From Nymphaea colorata (lineage: Eukaryota; Streptophyta; Magnoliopsida; Nymphaeales; Nymphaeaceae), in contig NC_045139.1 in NCBI RefSeq assembly GCF_008831285.2, positions 11,504,704-11,568,703 of the forward strand: a stretch of 64,000 bases of DNA. The letters run 5' to 3'. The translations under genes and the position numbers were made by a program. The notes under the pieces are model-generated. The model was not told the origin of the DNA. It did no database searches and worked only from the letters and a program-made list of their open reading frames with translations. The first letter of the stretch is position 1, and every line of letters starts with the position of its first letter. Below, in pieces: positions 35,901-46,925 of the stretch.

Positions 35901-38201
35901 GAATACTATGTTCTCAATGAAATTGTGAATAAAGATCAAGAAGGTTTAACTCAATGTATACAATGGAGATAAGAAGGGCAGAGCTGTTGGGCTAATTCTT
36001 AATCATTTAATTACAAATTTACCCTTTAAATAAAAAAGTACAAAAAATGAAAAAGACATGATTACTTTATGTATTGATATGCATATACATATATACATGG
36101 GAGAGTCAGAGAGAGTGAGAGAGAGCAGTGCTATCAGAATCAGTCAGAATAGCCCTTCTGAATCCAATTCCTTGGCCAATTCAACAGCACATGTGTCAAG
36201 TTTTCACTAATTTTTTCATATATATTTATTTTTTATCTTTAATAATTTACATATATTCAACCAGTCTCATTTTAGGACTGGTTTTTCCAATTTTTTTTCT
36301 CTCACTCTTACCTCTTTCTCATTTCCCAATTCACGATGATTCTGTTTATCCCTAGGATTAGTAGATTTTAGACGGGGAAGGAGACATGAAAAGAATTCAG
36401 TCCTAAAAGGAAACTGTTTTACTCATTTCTTGCATGATGAAAATTTACCCGAAGGATACTTTATCCAGCTATCAAACACATTCCAAACGATGAAAAATAA
36501 AAGAATGAGTTCTAAATGGAACATTTTGAAAAAATTAACAATGTTTGGTGCATTCCTCTAGGTGCCTAGACTGCTTGCTCAGATAATCTTTCCTGCAATT
36601 ACAAAGTTATCATGTAATTCCATGTGCACCAAAGTTATCAGGATCTTGGGTCATAGCAAGGTTGTCTCAGAAAATGGACACGGTTCAAATGCTTGGTTAA
36701 TAATTCCATGTGCACAAACAGTATTGCGTTTAGTACATGTATAAGATTCTTTAGTTGGCTTCCCATTTCCCTCCAGTTTAATGGCTCGGAAAACCATCTT
36801 CAAGAAGGTATGTCTTAGAAGAGATGCCATCAATTATTAACTTGTGCAATGAAATGGCTTCAAAGGAAATCGTAGAAAATGGAAAATACAAATAAGCTCT
36901 TCGTGTGTTCAATATCAGTCTCAAGTTGAAATTGTTATCTGTGCTTAACACTTCTTCGCTTGGCTTTTCCAAATAATGATGGAAATTTTGCTCATTTTGT
37001 TCGTTGACGAAAGTGGACCATATGCGACAGTTAACTAGACTTGTCAGTGCCGCCCTTTATCAATGGCAAAGCCAGATACTTTTTTAGATTTTCGACTAAA
37101 GTACCAGGCAAACAAGTTTAAAGTAAAATTATAAGTTCTTTCAGTTACAAATTTACAAGCAAACGAGATAAAGTTTTTGATATGATATACATTATTTTTA
37201 GAAATATCACTTTTTCTCAAAATTAATAGTCTTGAAATTTTGTTTTATTTATTTTATTCATAATATTTTATTGTATTTCTTAATATTTTTGTGTTCTAAA
37301 TTGCAAACTGTGAATTTCAAAACTTTCTTGAAAAGAGTATCAAATTACACGGGATTTATTTTATCAAGTTTTTCTTAAAATAATATTTTCAAAAATAATT
37401 TTTTATTTTAAGCTAAAAAAACTGTAATTTTTTTACTTTAGTAATAATAGCATAAAAAGTGTAGCTTTGCTTCTGTTTCATCTTGAAAAGATAACTGAAT
37501 AACATATAACGCAAACATAATTGTTTCAAGTTTAATCATGAATTTGATAATGGTAAATTGATAACACAGTAAAGTTTCTTAAAGAAGGACCTTAAGCTTT
37601 TATTTTCTATTACTAAAATATTAAACTCATAAGAAAATCTCTAAATTGGTCCTTTAACGGAATCTTAAATGCAAAAGTAGATCTAGACTGAAAATATCAT
37701 GGGCATTTAGTGCTCTCCTTCTATATGATCAAATGAACTTAAGATATATAGACATTTCCTGTCTAGATCTGAGTTTATTTTTTTCTTCTTGAGGAGCAAA
37801 AACAAAGGATAGACAATTTAGTGGGGCACCTAATAAAGTTATGGGGCACAAGTAAAACTAAAAACGGACAATATGCTAAGGACCTCCTTTTAGTAGACAA
37901 TTGATGACTTTGGTGGGCAAGAACCCACCCTAAGGACGATGGGGTTCTGCCACTGTCTTGTTGACGTATTTTGCTGAAAAAATTCTTGTCTTACTGTTCT
38001 TCAATATCGATTTGGTTGTGAAATTTCTGTTGACGTTTAATATCAATCAACCTGCACTCAAATCTGAATTGATCCAATTCCAAATGTTGTAGCATTGAAA
38101 TCTTGGCTGTATTCAAACGGGGAGGACTGAGTTCTCAGAAGGAAAAGAAGAAAAAGAAGGCGGGGAAAAGAAAAGGTTCTTCAAAAGAAAGGTTTATCTA
38201 G
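27040..38201 (+). CDS. TrmA/RumA-family RNA (uracil-5-)-methyltransferase
   Basis: This SAM-dependent enzyme is of the family that methylates C5 of uridine in tRNA or rRNA; the substrate here is unknown. Fifteen exons join in frame: 27040-27233, 27378-27492, 28192-28303, 28725-28769, 28884-28951, 30099-30153, 30273-30352, 30507-30590, 30705-30818, 33971-34089, 34170-34287, 34371-34504, 34600-34750, 34831-34910 and 38093-38201, giving 525 aa. The N-terminus (about 40 aa, Ala/Ser/Thr/Arg-rich, no acidic residue) looks like a plastid transit peptide. Cys60-x5-Cys66-x2-Cys69 plus Cys139 fit the [4Fe-4S] ligands of RumA. SAM motif I is [10 protein letters not shown] (310-319), then DPPRKG (383-388). 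The nucleophile is Cys456 in YISCGW, where bacterial enzymes usually have SCNP. The catalytic Glu is Glu492 (SIEILAVF), encoded only in the last exon after a 3.2-kb intron. The tail is Lys-rich. Exon and domain order match the plant family of Arabidopsis At3g21300. Confidence 0.92.
27494..27556 (+). repeat. (CT)n(AT)n microsatellite at the donor of intron 2
   Basis: The CT run begins with the intron's GT and continues to about 27515, then AT repeats run to 27556. Intron 1 of the same gene also starts GTCTCTCTCT (27234 onwards). Confidence 0.9.
29267..29470 (+). repeat. Long alternating TG / AT tract, partly palindromic
   Basis: About 25 bp of TG repeats lead into about 180 bp of ATATGTATAT-type sequence with several mirror and inverted segments. 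It lies in intron 5 of the methyltransferase gene. Tyr/Ile-rich frames on both strands are compositional, not genes. Confidence 0.95.
29939..29970 (+). repeat. (AT)n microsatellite
   Basis: A perfect AT run of about 32 bp in intron 5 of the methyltransferase gene. Confidence 0.9.
32446..33142 (+). repeat. Dispersed repeat with GGTGCGGGTGCGG core (copy B)
   Basis: It starts AGCTATGTCACACGGGTACAGG, continues with GGTGCGGGTGCGGA words and an A/T-rich segment, and ends near GGGCCGAGTCAACACTGACA. The start and end words resemble those of the insertion at 57316-57622. It lies in intron 9 of the methyltransferase gene. Ends are approximate and no product is recognised. Confidence 0.45.
33469..33647. 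mobile_element. Candidate MITE (short inverted-repeat element)
   Basis: About 179 bp. The left end, GGGCTGTTTTGCAATAGTAG, pairs imperfectly with the complement of the right end (CAGTAACAAACTGTT direction) over about 33 bp, at roughly two thirds identity by eye. An internal 18-bp unit is tandemly doubled (33513-33548). No convincing target duplication was seen, so this is a suggestion only. Confidence 0.35.
35219..35485 (+). repeat. Tandem duplication, unit about 134 bp
   Basis: Two adjacent near-identical copies (35219-35352 and 35353-35485), each beginning AGGAAAGTGCCTT and ending near ACAGTATATCT. They differ by only a few bases. They lie in intron 14 of the methyltransferase gene. Confidence 0.93.
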
Positions 38202-39864
38202 ATGATCTCTGTCTGTATGTCTCTCTTTCTGTGTTTATATTACCCCGTAACGTGCTCAACCCGTACCAGACAATGAATTTTCTCCTCCTTGTTTCCTTGG
38301 TACAGATCTCTTTGAAGGAAGTTTTTCTCAGGCATTTGAGCCGATCACATATCTGTTGCAAGCCTGCTGTAGCTAGTCCGATCTGCATGTGAAAAGAACA
38401 ATGCTGTTTGCATTGGTCAGGTGTAAATCAGGTGAACCCAGATCAAGAATCATCTTGACTTAATTTAGATTGAATTGGTCTGGCAAGTAAGTCCTGCTTA
38501 TTTTCGTTTTTTGAAGCTAGATGTATCTTTGCTGCAATTTTTTTCATATATCTCCTAGACTCTTTGATTTCTTGTTTCTTTTTTTGGTCACTTTATATGG
38601 TCCGTAAGAATATTTCTTCTTTTGTTTCCTCAGCTTTGTCACAGGAAAATGATTCGTACGAGATATTTGTGGTACATCTGAATGGTGGTTAAAGATGCAT
38701 TATTACACATGAAGCTGAACAATTATATGCCAACGTTGATGCGGAATAATTATACGTCAAAGTGATGGTGGACTCAGCAACTCAGTTAGATTGACGAGCC
38801 ACTTTGGGCTGTTTTCCTCATTCTCGAGTCATGCTCACACATGGCGCCGTAGACTCCTGCCAGATCAAGGCTACGTCCCACACATGGCGCCCGCAAGAAA
38901 GAGAAGTGGTGGGATATACTTCGCACATAATTTTCTTAAGTCAACTTGAAAGATGTTGAAGGTCGAACTCGCATGCTCCATTTGTACTCAGCTATAAAGT
39001 CCTTTTTGTACATTGGTGAGCGAGTTCAAAATCAAATCTCATCTTAGATTTTCTGGCACTTGGTGATGGGGCCCAGACCCAGCACCTGACTCGGCCCAGT
39101 AGCAGCCGATCAAACCTACTCGGTCAGGTGCTGAAGGAGGCCTGGCAACCGGATGATATCACAACTAAACTACTTTTCGATTGGCCGGGTTTATCTTTTC
39201 TAGAATGAGTTTTGTTGTTGCTTCTTAAAGGTCTTGTACACCGTCATTTGAGGGGGTCGACAATTTTTTAGTATTCAGTTGAGTCTCTCTTTCAGTGTGT
39301 TATCTATGATTTTCACTTCTTTGTCTCAGTCAAAATGCCATCTGTCGCTTGTCCGAAAGGTTGATTAGTCTATTAGTCAACATGGTTTGCCGAAAAGGCC
39401 AAGCTGGTGGTCTTGTCAAATGCTGGACAGCAGGCCCTTGCCCTGTTGGCCTCGATCGGCATCTGCGGCTGATATGTGCCACAACAGCGACTGCAAGCTC
39501 AAGTCCAAAGGCCCTAGTTGTCCCTTGGCCGAGCATTCCTACCCTTTACTAGAAACAGCAGCCTTAACCTCCATTGTCTCATCCGAACCCTCCTTTTGTA
39601 ACCATATCAACTCTTCACACTGTAATTCCTTGACGCCTCGCCAGCTGCCTTTATTAGATGCGTCGGCCCCAGCCTTTTGACAGGAGACCTCAGCCGGTGC
39701 CGCATGCCCTCGGCTAGCGGCCTTGTTGGTCAACATCAGTTGGGCACCCTTGCTGAAGCCCTGGGCCGAGTGTCTGTCAGCAAGTGCCTTCGTCTTCTAT
39801 TCTACCAAGGGAGCTTGGCTTGCTGTCAGACTTGTGGCTTGCCAGGCCGTGCCCTTGCGTTTGG
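38202..39864. other. 3' flank of the methyltransferase gene and unassigned GC-richer DNA
   Basis: 38202-39050 is ordinary A/T-rich flank. From about 39060 the composition turns GC-rich and resembles old retroelement DNA. I found no motif that assigns it, and the open frames on both strands have no recognised domain. Confidence 0.4.
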
Positions 39865-39869
39865 CCAGG

Positions 39870-41787
39870 TGATACGACCCCACCTTGTGCCGAGCCAGGT
39901 GCCGACAGACGGAGAACTAGTGGCTGGCCTAACGGCTTCCCGGCTGGGCACAGATGACTTCAGCCCAAGCGGTATTAGGCGATGGACCGCAGACCGACGG
40001 GATCGGCCCGGACGAAATGGTCGAGGCAGGATTAACGGCGGTACAACATTACACCTACCTGAACAAGCTAGGGAGGTTGACGGCCTTTCCGCCCAAGAAG
40101 AAGACGTGTCGGTTGAAGTAGACATCACGAGGCCAGCAGCCGAGCACCGAAGGGTTCGGGCCAAACTCAAGCCCAGGCGACCCCGTCGGCGAGAGGCCAA
40201 TCAAAGTGAGGTTGACGGTGGACTAGACCCGACGTACCTCAGTCAGGCCCTAGCTGGCGTCGAGCTGCACGCCGCACCTGCCGTGCCGTGCCCATACAGT
40301 ACAGGCCAACGCGGGCCGCCCGAGGAGCTTCTAGGGCTGCCCAGCTCGCCTGCGACCGGCTCGAGCCTCTAAAGGGGTTCGGGCAAGGGGGGTCGGTTCG
40401 AACCCAGACCGTCGACTCACCAACACCCGGTGCCAGCCCAGAGCAGACGCCACCCGCATACAACGGCGAACCATGCGCCTGCCCCGGGCCCACCGCACCA
40501 GAATCACACGCAGGGGTGACGTGCGCGCCCCCGCCAAACCAGATCCGCACGAGGCCTCACGCGCGCCTTTTCGAGGAGGTTCCGCCCGACGTCACCCGAC
40601 ATTAGGCATGCCACGCCAAGGCCAGCCAGCGCTTCACCCGGGGGATTCCGCACTCGAGTGCGCATCCAACCGGGTGATTTTGACCACCGCCGCACGCAAG
40701 GCATCCTGTGCCCGCCGAGGAGCAACATCCCGCTTGGATTCCGCACTCAATTGTGTAAGATCCCGAGGGATCTTGTCCACCGCCGTACGCAAGGGAAGGC
40801 CCTCACGCGCCACCGCCCAGCTCGGCCATTCACCGCCCGCCTCAGCCACTCACGTCGCTCAGGTCGGGTTCAATGGCCGTTTTTTGCCTTGGATCCACTT
40901 CGGCTAGTATAAATAAGTGTTTTGTGTTTTGTTTTGGATATCGAAGAAGAAAAATATCAAAGTAGTTTATAGTAGATAGTAGTGTAGAGCTGCAGCACCT
41001 TTGGGCTTCGGCCTTTGTTGTCAAGGTCTCGACGTAAGGAAGGCCTCTTTGGCATTGACGTGGTTCTTCGGTATCAAGGTACCTTTCTTGCCTCCTAGCT
41101 TCGACGTGGTTCTTCGTTGTTAGCCGTAGATTCCTTGGTCCCTTGTGGAGGTTGGGCGTGGTTCTCTCTTCCTCCACAAACGCGGACAAGCCACCATGAC
41201 GTGGTTCTTTGCGGTGAAGGGGTGAGGTCAACACCGGACTTGTCCGTGTGTAGGCCCTACTCGGCTACTCCATCCACACCGGCCACCTTCGGCAGACCGG
41301 CCCCTCCAAGGGCCTCCTACCGTCGGCACGCTCTCCGGTCGAAGAACAATTCAACGAGCTAGCCCCGGCCACAGCCGGACCAGCCCTCCCCGAAGGCAAG
41401 GCGCACCCTCCCCACGGCACGCCTATCTCTGCGGCAGGACAACAGGCAGCTCGCCTCCGTCGCTCCCCGATGTAAGACCCAGCGTTAACCTCCCCGGGCT
41501 TTCGTGGTACCTCGGGCGGCCGCAAGGCGTCCCTCGCACCTGACCGTCTGCCTCCTAGTGCAAGGGAGGATAACCCCCGCCTAATGCCGACGCCTCATCC
41601 CCACATTAGCCTCACTTCGTCTTCAGACGACCTTGGCGGACTCCAGGATCCGACGCGCTGCCCGCACCCGTTCCAGCACTCGAGGGAGGTTGTCCCCTCC
41701 GCAAGGCGGGTTTCCCCTCCACCGCCACCCACCGTCCGCGTGATCTGGGGGAACGGTCGGGCGACCCTCGGCCGGGGACTCCCACCA
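39870..41787 (+). repeat. 5' LTR of the non-autonomous element
   Basis: Begins TGATACGACC and ends CCCACCA. TATAAATA at 40908-40915 marks a likely promoter. The upstream half has two related units with a palindromic core (CGCACTCGAGTGCG; GATCCCGAGGGATC). The half downstream of the TATA box carries several GACGTGGTTCTT-type words. Confidence 0.92.
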
Positions 41788-41791
41788 ATAG

Positions 41792-41803
41792 TGGTATCAG
41801 AGC
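41792..41803 (+). other. Primer binding site of the non-autonomous element
   Basis: TGGTATCAGAGC, complementary to initiator tRNA-Met, 4 bp after the LTR end. Confidence 0.9.
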
Positions 41804-41910
41804 CCGACGTGGACGCCAGCAGCTTCCAGGAACGGTCAAAATGGTCTGATCTCCGAGGAGCGACAGCAGCTCGGTCTTGACCCCCAGAACCTCCAGGGCA
41901 TCCAGTGAAT

Positions 41911-43062
41911 ATGACACGGAAGGATGCTCCTCTAGTGGAACCGGCAGGACCTATGTCAGCGGAGATGAAGGACGCTCACCCTACGGGTTAAGCCACCGGC
42001 GTCCGAACTCGCCGAAGGAGAAGCAGACGCCATTTCCACCGTCCGTCCCAAGATGGGTGGTCCTCCGAGCATACGATGGGGACCAATACCTGTTCAAGTG
42101 GGTCCTTTCGAACGGGCTGCCCACAGACAGCGATGCTCCGTGGCCCCTAGCACTGGGAGGAACGCACCGGGACTGCAAGATATGCATCCAAGGACCCGGT
42201 ATCGAGGACTTCCATTTTCAGTTGTGCTGAGACCCGCTATACCACATCATGTACCTCAAAAACGTCTCCTACAATGGATGGTTAAGAGTCTCCGGAACGA
42301 TCATCAAGCCATGGCAATACGCCACAGTCGAACCTATCCACATCGGAAATCTGAGGTACGACTACTACTAGGCCACCGAAGCACCCTGGCCCAATGCCGA
42401 CCGTTTCCAGGAAGGAACTCGGAAACTCCCGAACCGCTGTTTCAGCACCCTTCCGACGACATTCAAAGGAAGGACGGTTGCCGCTACCTTCCCTCAAGAG
42501 TCGGCCAGCGCCGCCCGGCAAGCAAGGGACAGCAACAAGTGGGGACCCACCCACTACCCCTACTTGCTGGACAACTGCTTCATCGATGGGACCTGCCAGA
42601 CGTACTCCGACGCCTGCAGCCCTACCGTCACCCGCACGGCCAGCCCTCGCAGAGAAACAGGCCTCACCGTGCTGGACAAGTCCTTCCTAGAGACATTCAA
42701 GGAAGAGATGCAGCGGCAGGACCAGATCTACCCGTGTAGCAACTGGAAGATGGAAGTGCCACTCACCCCAGAACCTGAGCAGGAGCCAGAGCGGCCGCAA
42801 GATATACCGGTCCTCGCAGTCCTGCACGAGCAATGGAGGACTTCCATTGCCTTCGAGGTTGGCCCACCACAGTCGGAAGAGGAAGTCCGGACCACCCAAA
42901 TCTACCAGCGGGGACTCCGGAAGATATTCCTACCTGGAAGGGACTGGTTAGACACCCCTCCCGAAAGCCCGGAGGCCTACGACCAGGCGTCAGAAGGATT
43001 AGGCCGCCTACGGGAAGATGAGCCAAGAGCTTGGGGACAAGCTCTTGATAAGGGGGGTGGAC
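41911..43062 (+). pseudogene. Broken internal ORF of the non-autonomous element with FHA-like domain
   Basis: An ATG at 41911 opens a frame (MTRKDAPLVEPAG...) that seems to continue, after small frameshifts near 41990 and 42050, in the frame used from about 42053 to the 3' LTR. Two in-frame stops interrupt that frame, TGA at 42228 and TAG at 42369. From about 42056 to 42368 the translation follows a forkhead-associated layout: VVLRAYDGDQY, then LALGGTHRDCKICI at the GR..C.I position, IEDFHFQL with the conserved His, YLKNVSYNGWLRVSG at the NG position, and IHIGNLRYDY. The usual phosphothreonine-contacting Arg (of GR) and Ser (of SRxH) are replaced, so ligand binding may be lost or the match may be structural only. 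The part after 42400 is Pro/Glu-rich and unrecognised. No zinc knuckle is present. Confidence 0.5.
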
Positions 43063-45087
43063 AGATACGACCCCACCTTGTGCCGAGCCAGGTGCCGGCA
43101 GACGGAGGACCAGCGGCTGGCCTAACCGCTCCCCGATTGGGCGGAGATGACTTCCGCCCAGGCGGTATTAGGCGATGGACCGCAGACCGACGGGATCGGC
43201 CCAGACGAAAGGGTAGAGGCAGGATTAAGGGCGGTACAACATTACACATACCCGAATAAGCTAGGGAGGTTGGCGGCCTTTTCGCCCAAGAAGAAGGCGT
43301 GCCGGCTGAAGCAGACATCACGAGGCCAGCAGCCAAGCACCGAAGGGTCCGGGCCAAACTCAAGCCCAGGCGACCCCGTCGGCGAGAGGCCAATCAAAGT
43401 GAGGTTGACGGTGGACTAGACCCGACGTACCTCAGTGAGGCCCTAGCTGGCGTCGAGCTGCACGCCGCACCTGCCGTGCCGTGCCCATACAGTACAGGCC
43501 AACGCGGGCCGCCCGAGGAGCTTCTAGGGCTGCCCAGCTTGCCTGCGACCGGCTCGAGCCACTAAAGGGGTTCGGGCAAGGGGGGTCGGTTCGAACCCAG
43601 ACCGCCGACCCACCAACACCCGGTGCCAGCCCAAAGCAGACGCCATCCGCATACAACGGCGAACCATGCGCCTGCCCCAGGCCCACCGCACCAGAATCAC
43701 ACGCAGGGGTGACGTGCGCCCCCCCGCCAAACCAGATCCGCACGAGGCCTCGCGCGCGCCTTTCCGAGGAGGTTCCGCCCGACGTCACCCGACATCAGGC
43801 ATGCCACGCCAAGGCCAGCCAGCGCTCCGCCCGGGGGATTCTGCACTCGAGTGCGCATCCGACCGGGCGATTTTGACCACCGCCGCACGCAAGGCATCCC
43901 GCGCCCGCCGAGGGAGATGGTCGGATGCTCTCACACGCCATAGTACCGCGCGCCCGCTGAGGAGCAACATCCCGCCTGGATTCCGCACTCAAGTGCGTAA
44001 GATCCCGAGGGATCTTGTCCACCGCCGCATGCAAGGGAAGGCCCTCACGCACCACCGCCCATCCTGCCAATCGCAGCCCGCGCCACCGCCCAGCTCGGCC
44101 ATTCACCGCCCGCCTCAGCCACTCACGTCGTTCGGGTCAGGTTCAACGGCCGTTTTTTGCCTCGGATCCACTTCGGCTAGTATAAATAGGTGTTTTGTGT
44201 TTTGTTTTGGATATCAAAGAAGAAAAATATCAAAGTAGTTTATAGTAGATAGTAGTGTAGAGCTGCGTAGCAGCACCCTTGGGCTTCGGTCTTTGTTGTC
44301 AAGGTTTCGACGTAAGGAATGCCTCTTTGGTATTGACGTGGTTCTTCGGTATCAAGGTACCTTTCTTCCCTCCTAACTTCGACGTGGTTCTTCGTTGTTA
44401 GCCGTAGATTCCTTGGTCCCTTGTGGAGGTTGGGCGTGGTTCTCTCTTCCTCCACAAACGCGGACAAGCCACCGTGAAGTGGTTCTTTGCGGTGAAGGGG
44501 TGAGGTCAACACCGGACTTGTCCGTGTGTAGGCCCTACTCGGCTACTCCATCCACACCGGCCACCTTCGGCAGACCGGCCCCTCCAAGGGTCCTCCTACC
44601 GTCGGCATGCTCCCCGGCCGAAGAACAATTCAACGAGCTAGCCCCGGCCACAGCCGGACCAGCCCTCCCCGATGACAAGGCGCACCCTCCCCATGGCACG
44701 CCTATCTCCACGGCAGGACAACAGGCAGCTCGCCTCCGTCGCTCCTCGACGTAGGACCCAGCGTTAACCTCCCCGGGCTTTCGTGGTACCTCGGGCGGCC
44801 GCAAGGCGTCCCTCGCACCCGACCGTCCACCTCCCAGCGCAAGGGAGGTTAACCCCCGCCTGCCGCCGCCGCCTCGTCCCCACATTTGCCTCACTTCGTC
44901 TTCGGACGACCTCGGCGGACTCCAGGAACCGACGTGCTCCCCGCACCTGTTCCAACGCCCGAGGGAGGTTGTCCCCTCCGCAAGGAGGGTTTCCCCTCCG
45001 CCGCCACCCATCGTCCGCGTGATCCGGGGGAACGATCGGGCGACCCTCGGCGGGCCTTGGCAGCACCTCGGCCGGGGACTCCCACCA
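43063..45087 (+). repeat. 3' LTR of the non-autonomous element
   Basis: 2025 bp. TATAAATA lies at 44181-44188. Relative to the 5' LTR it keeps about 50 extra bp near 43910-43965, a segment near 44060-44095 and about 20 bp near 45050. The first base of the LTR is A where the 5' LTR has T. Confidence 0.92.
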
Positions 45088-45092
45088 CCAGG

Positions 45093-46229
45093 CCTCTTGT
45101 TTGTGACCTCTAAGTATGGGTCTTCCCCTTGTGGCTGCTGCTGGTGGCGTCGGTGTGGCCAGCAGCTGTCAGTCATGCATCAACAATGTAACTCCCCTCC
45201 CTCTCTAATGCCCGCTCATGTGGTTTGGCTTAGCACTTTTCAAATGCCCACTTCCACACATGCAATAACATTTTGTTTCTTTGAGTGGTTGATTGTATTG
45301 TAAGTCCTTAATGAAATAGAGAGTGGGATCCTTGTGCTATATCTTAGTTTGCTACAGGGTATTGATTGGCATGTATACGTGCTTATGCAACCTAAGATGC
45401 TAGGTAAGCTGGTAAGACCGCATCAATTTCACATTAGAGTTACTAGCTTGTAAAATGGCTCTTCCACGAGCCAATTGCATGGATGGCTTCGATAAAGAGA
45501 TTTACACTGTGAAGGGTGTGACATCACCACAATGGAAAAGAACTCGGAGGCTCTCAACACTCACAATAAAAACATGACTGTATTTTGTGTGTACATTTGG
45601 CCGATTGTTGGGGTACAAAAAAGACATTGAGGATCTCAAGAGGAGGCTTCGTCACTCTACTTCTAAGTAGTTAATCAAACATGCGTACTATCAGCAAACT
45701 GGTTTGAGTGGCACGATGAACATCACTGCGGGGGCCATAGAGAGAGATCCTTATTTGGTAGCCTGTGTGAAAACTAAAATTTGATGGCAAAACGTTTTAA
45801 TTTAGGTTTTTAAAACGCACTTTGACCGTGCAATACATCTCCAGAGCCAGCCTCTTTTTCACAAAAAGGTGAAGCCATTGGCGGTAGATGTGAAATCAAT
45901 CTATAATTTAATAAATGAAGAGACTACCCAAATCCTAGTCATCTTTTGAAAGATCATTCCACTTTTAGAATTGTTGTTGGTAACTGAACTAAACTTAATT
46001 GCCATAAATGTGTGGAGATGTAAAACTTGACTCTGAAAAGCTAATTTCATAGTGGGTTTGTATGTTTGACCTGGTTAAAAGCTTAGTTTTCAAATCTTAC
46101 ATAGGGTGTTAAGTGTAAACAAGCTCCAAAATTGCTTCGATCTAGATTTGGAAGTTGCATGTTGTTTGCCTTCAGTTTAAATAAAATAATCCACCGACTT
46201 AGAAGAAGAGGTGACCTCGCTTGAAATGT
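45093..46229. other. Intergenic region
   Basis: I see no gene. The first 100 bp are the continuation of the DNA split by the CCAGG insertion. The rest is A/T-rich without a recognised element. Confidence 0.5.
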
Positions 46230-46925
46230 GGAGACTATTGGAGGAGTTCAACCTCATTTTTGAAGAGCCAAAAACTCCACCTAAATCCTCTTCCCACGAC
46301 CACCATATGAACCTGATGGAATTAAACCCATGAATTTTTTGCTCTATTAATATGTTCACATCCAAAAGGATGAAACCGAGAGATTTGTCCTAGAAGTGAT
46401 AGAGCAGCATCGTTCGGTAATTCACTGCAGGAGGTTTTCTGGATAGAGAGCAGTATCATCCAATCTAGTTCAAGTCATTTTTTCAACCCTGGTTCTTGTT
46501 AAGAAGAAAAGAAAGACAACTCATAGAGACTTTGTGCAGACCATTGAACCTTGAATAACATTATCATCAAGGACGAATGTCATTCACTAATTGTTTAGAT
46601 GAATTGCATAGTGTTGGTTATTTCACCAAATTGGAGCTTCAATTGGGACATTAGCAAATTTGCATGGCATAACATGATTTTGAGAAAACAATGTTTCAAG
46701 CACACGATGGCCATTATGAGCTCCTTATTGAGTCTTTCGAACACCCAATGCCTGCAAAGTATCACTAATGATGTGTTTTGGCCTTATTTTCAACAATCTT
46801 GTTCTGGTTTTCTTTAGAGACTTATAAGACGTGGGAAGAAAACTTGAATTATGTACTCACTGGACTGGAAATGATGGGAAACACCATTTTGTGCTAAGAA
46901 AGCGACTTTCCCCAAGAGCAAGAGG
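46230..46925 (+). pseudogene. Heavily decayed Ty3/gypsy reverse transcriptase
   Basis: Fragments in changing frames follow the order of a gypsy RT: EEFNLIFEEPKTPP and SHDHHMNL (about 46236-46315), SLVKKKRKT (about 46490-46515), YFTKLELQLGH (about 46620-46650), FQAHDGHYELL (about 46694-46730), FEHPMPAKYH, and KTWEENLNYVLTGLEMMGN (about 46828-46885). Many stops and shifts are present. The region must be an old relic, and its LTRs are not recognised. Confidence 0.75.

Larger units (their letters stand above)
39870..45087 (+). mobile_element. Complete non-autonomous LTR retrotransposon (LARD-like)
   Basis: Two direct LTRs of 1918 and 2025 bp bracket an interior of about 1275 bp. The 5-bp target duplication CCAGG occurs at 39865-39869 and 45088-45092. 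A tRNA-Met primer site follows the 5' LTR, and a purine tract (AAGGGGGGTGG) precedes the 3' LTR. The interior has no protease, reverse transcriptase, RNase H or integrase motif in any frame I read, so mobility must have depended on a partner's enzymes. LTRs differ by scattered substitutions and three obvious indels, so the insertion is much older than the copia in COG2. Confidence 0.92.

Noticed and set aside
40395-40405. Perfect tRNA B-box-like word GGTTCGAACCC (also at 43588-43598)
   Set aside because: No A box at a suitable distance and no cloverleaf around it. It is an LTR word present in both LTRs.
39677-40607. Long overlapping open frames on both strands in the GC-rich LTR region
   Set aside because: They fall within or across an LTR, recur in the other LTR with shifts and have no domain. 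High GC removes stop codons.
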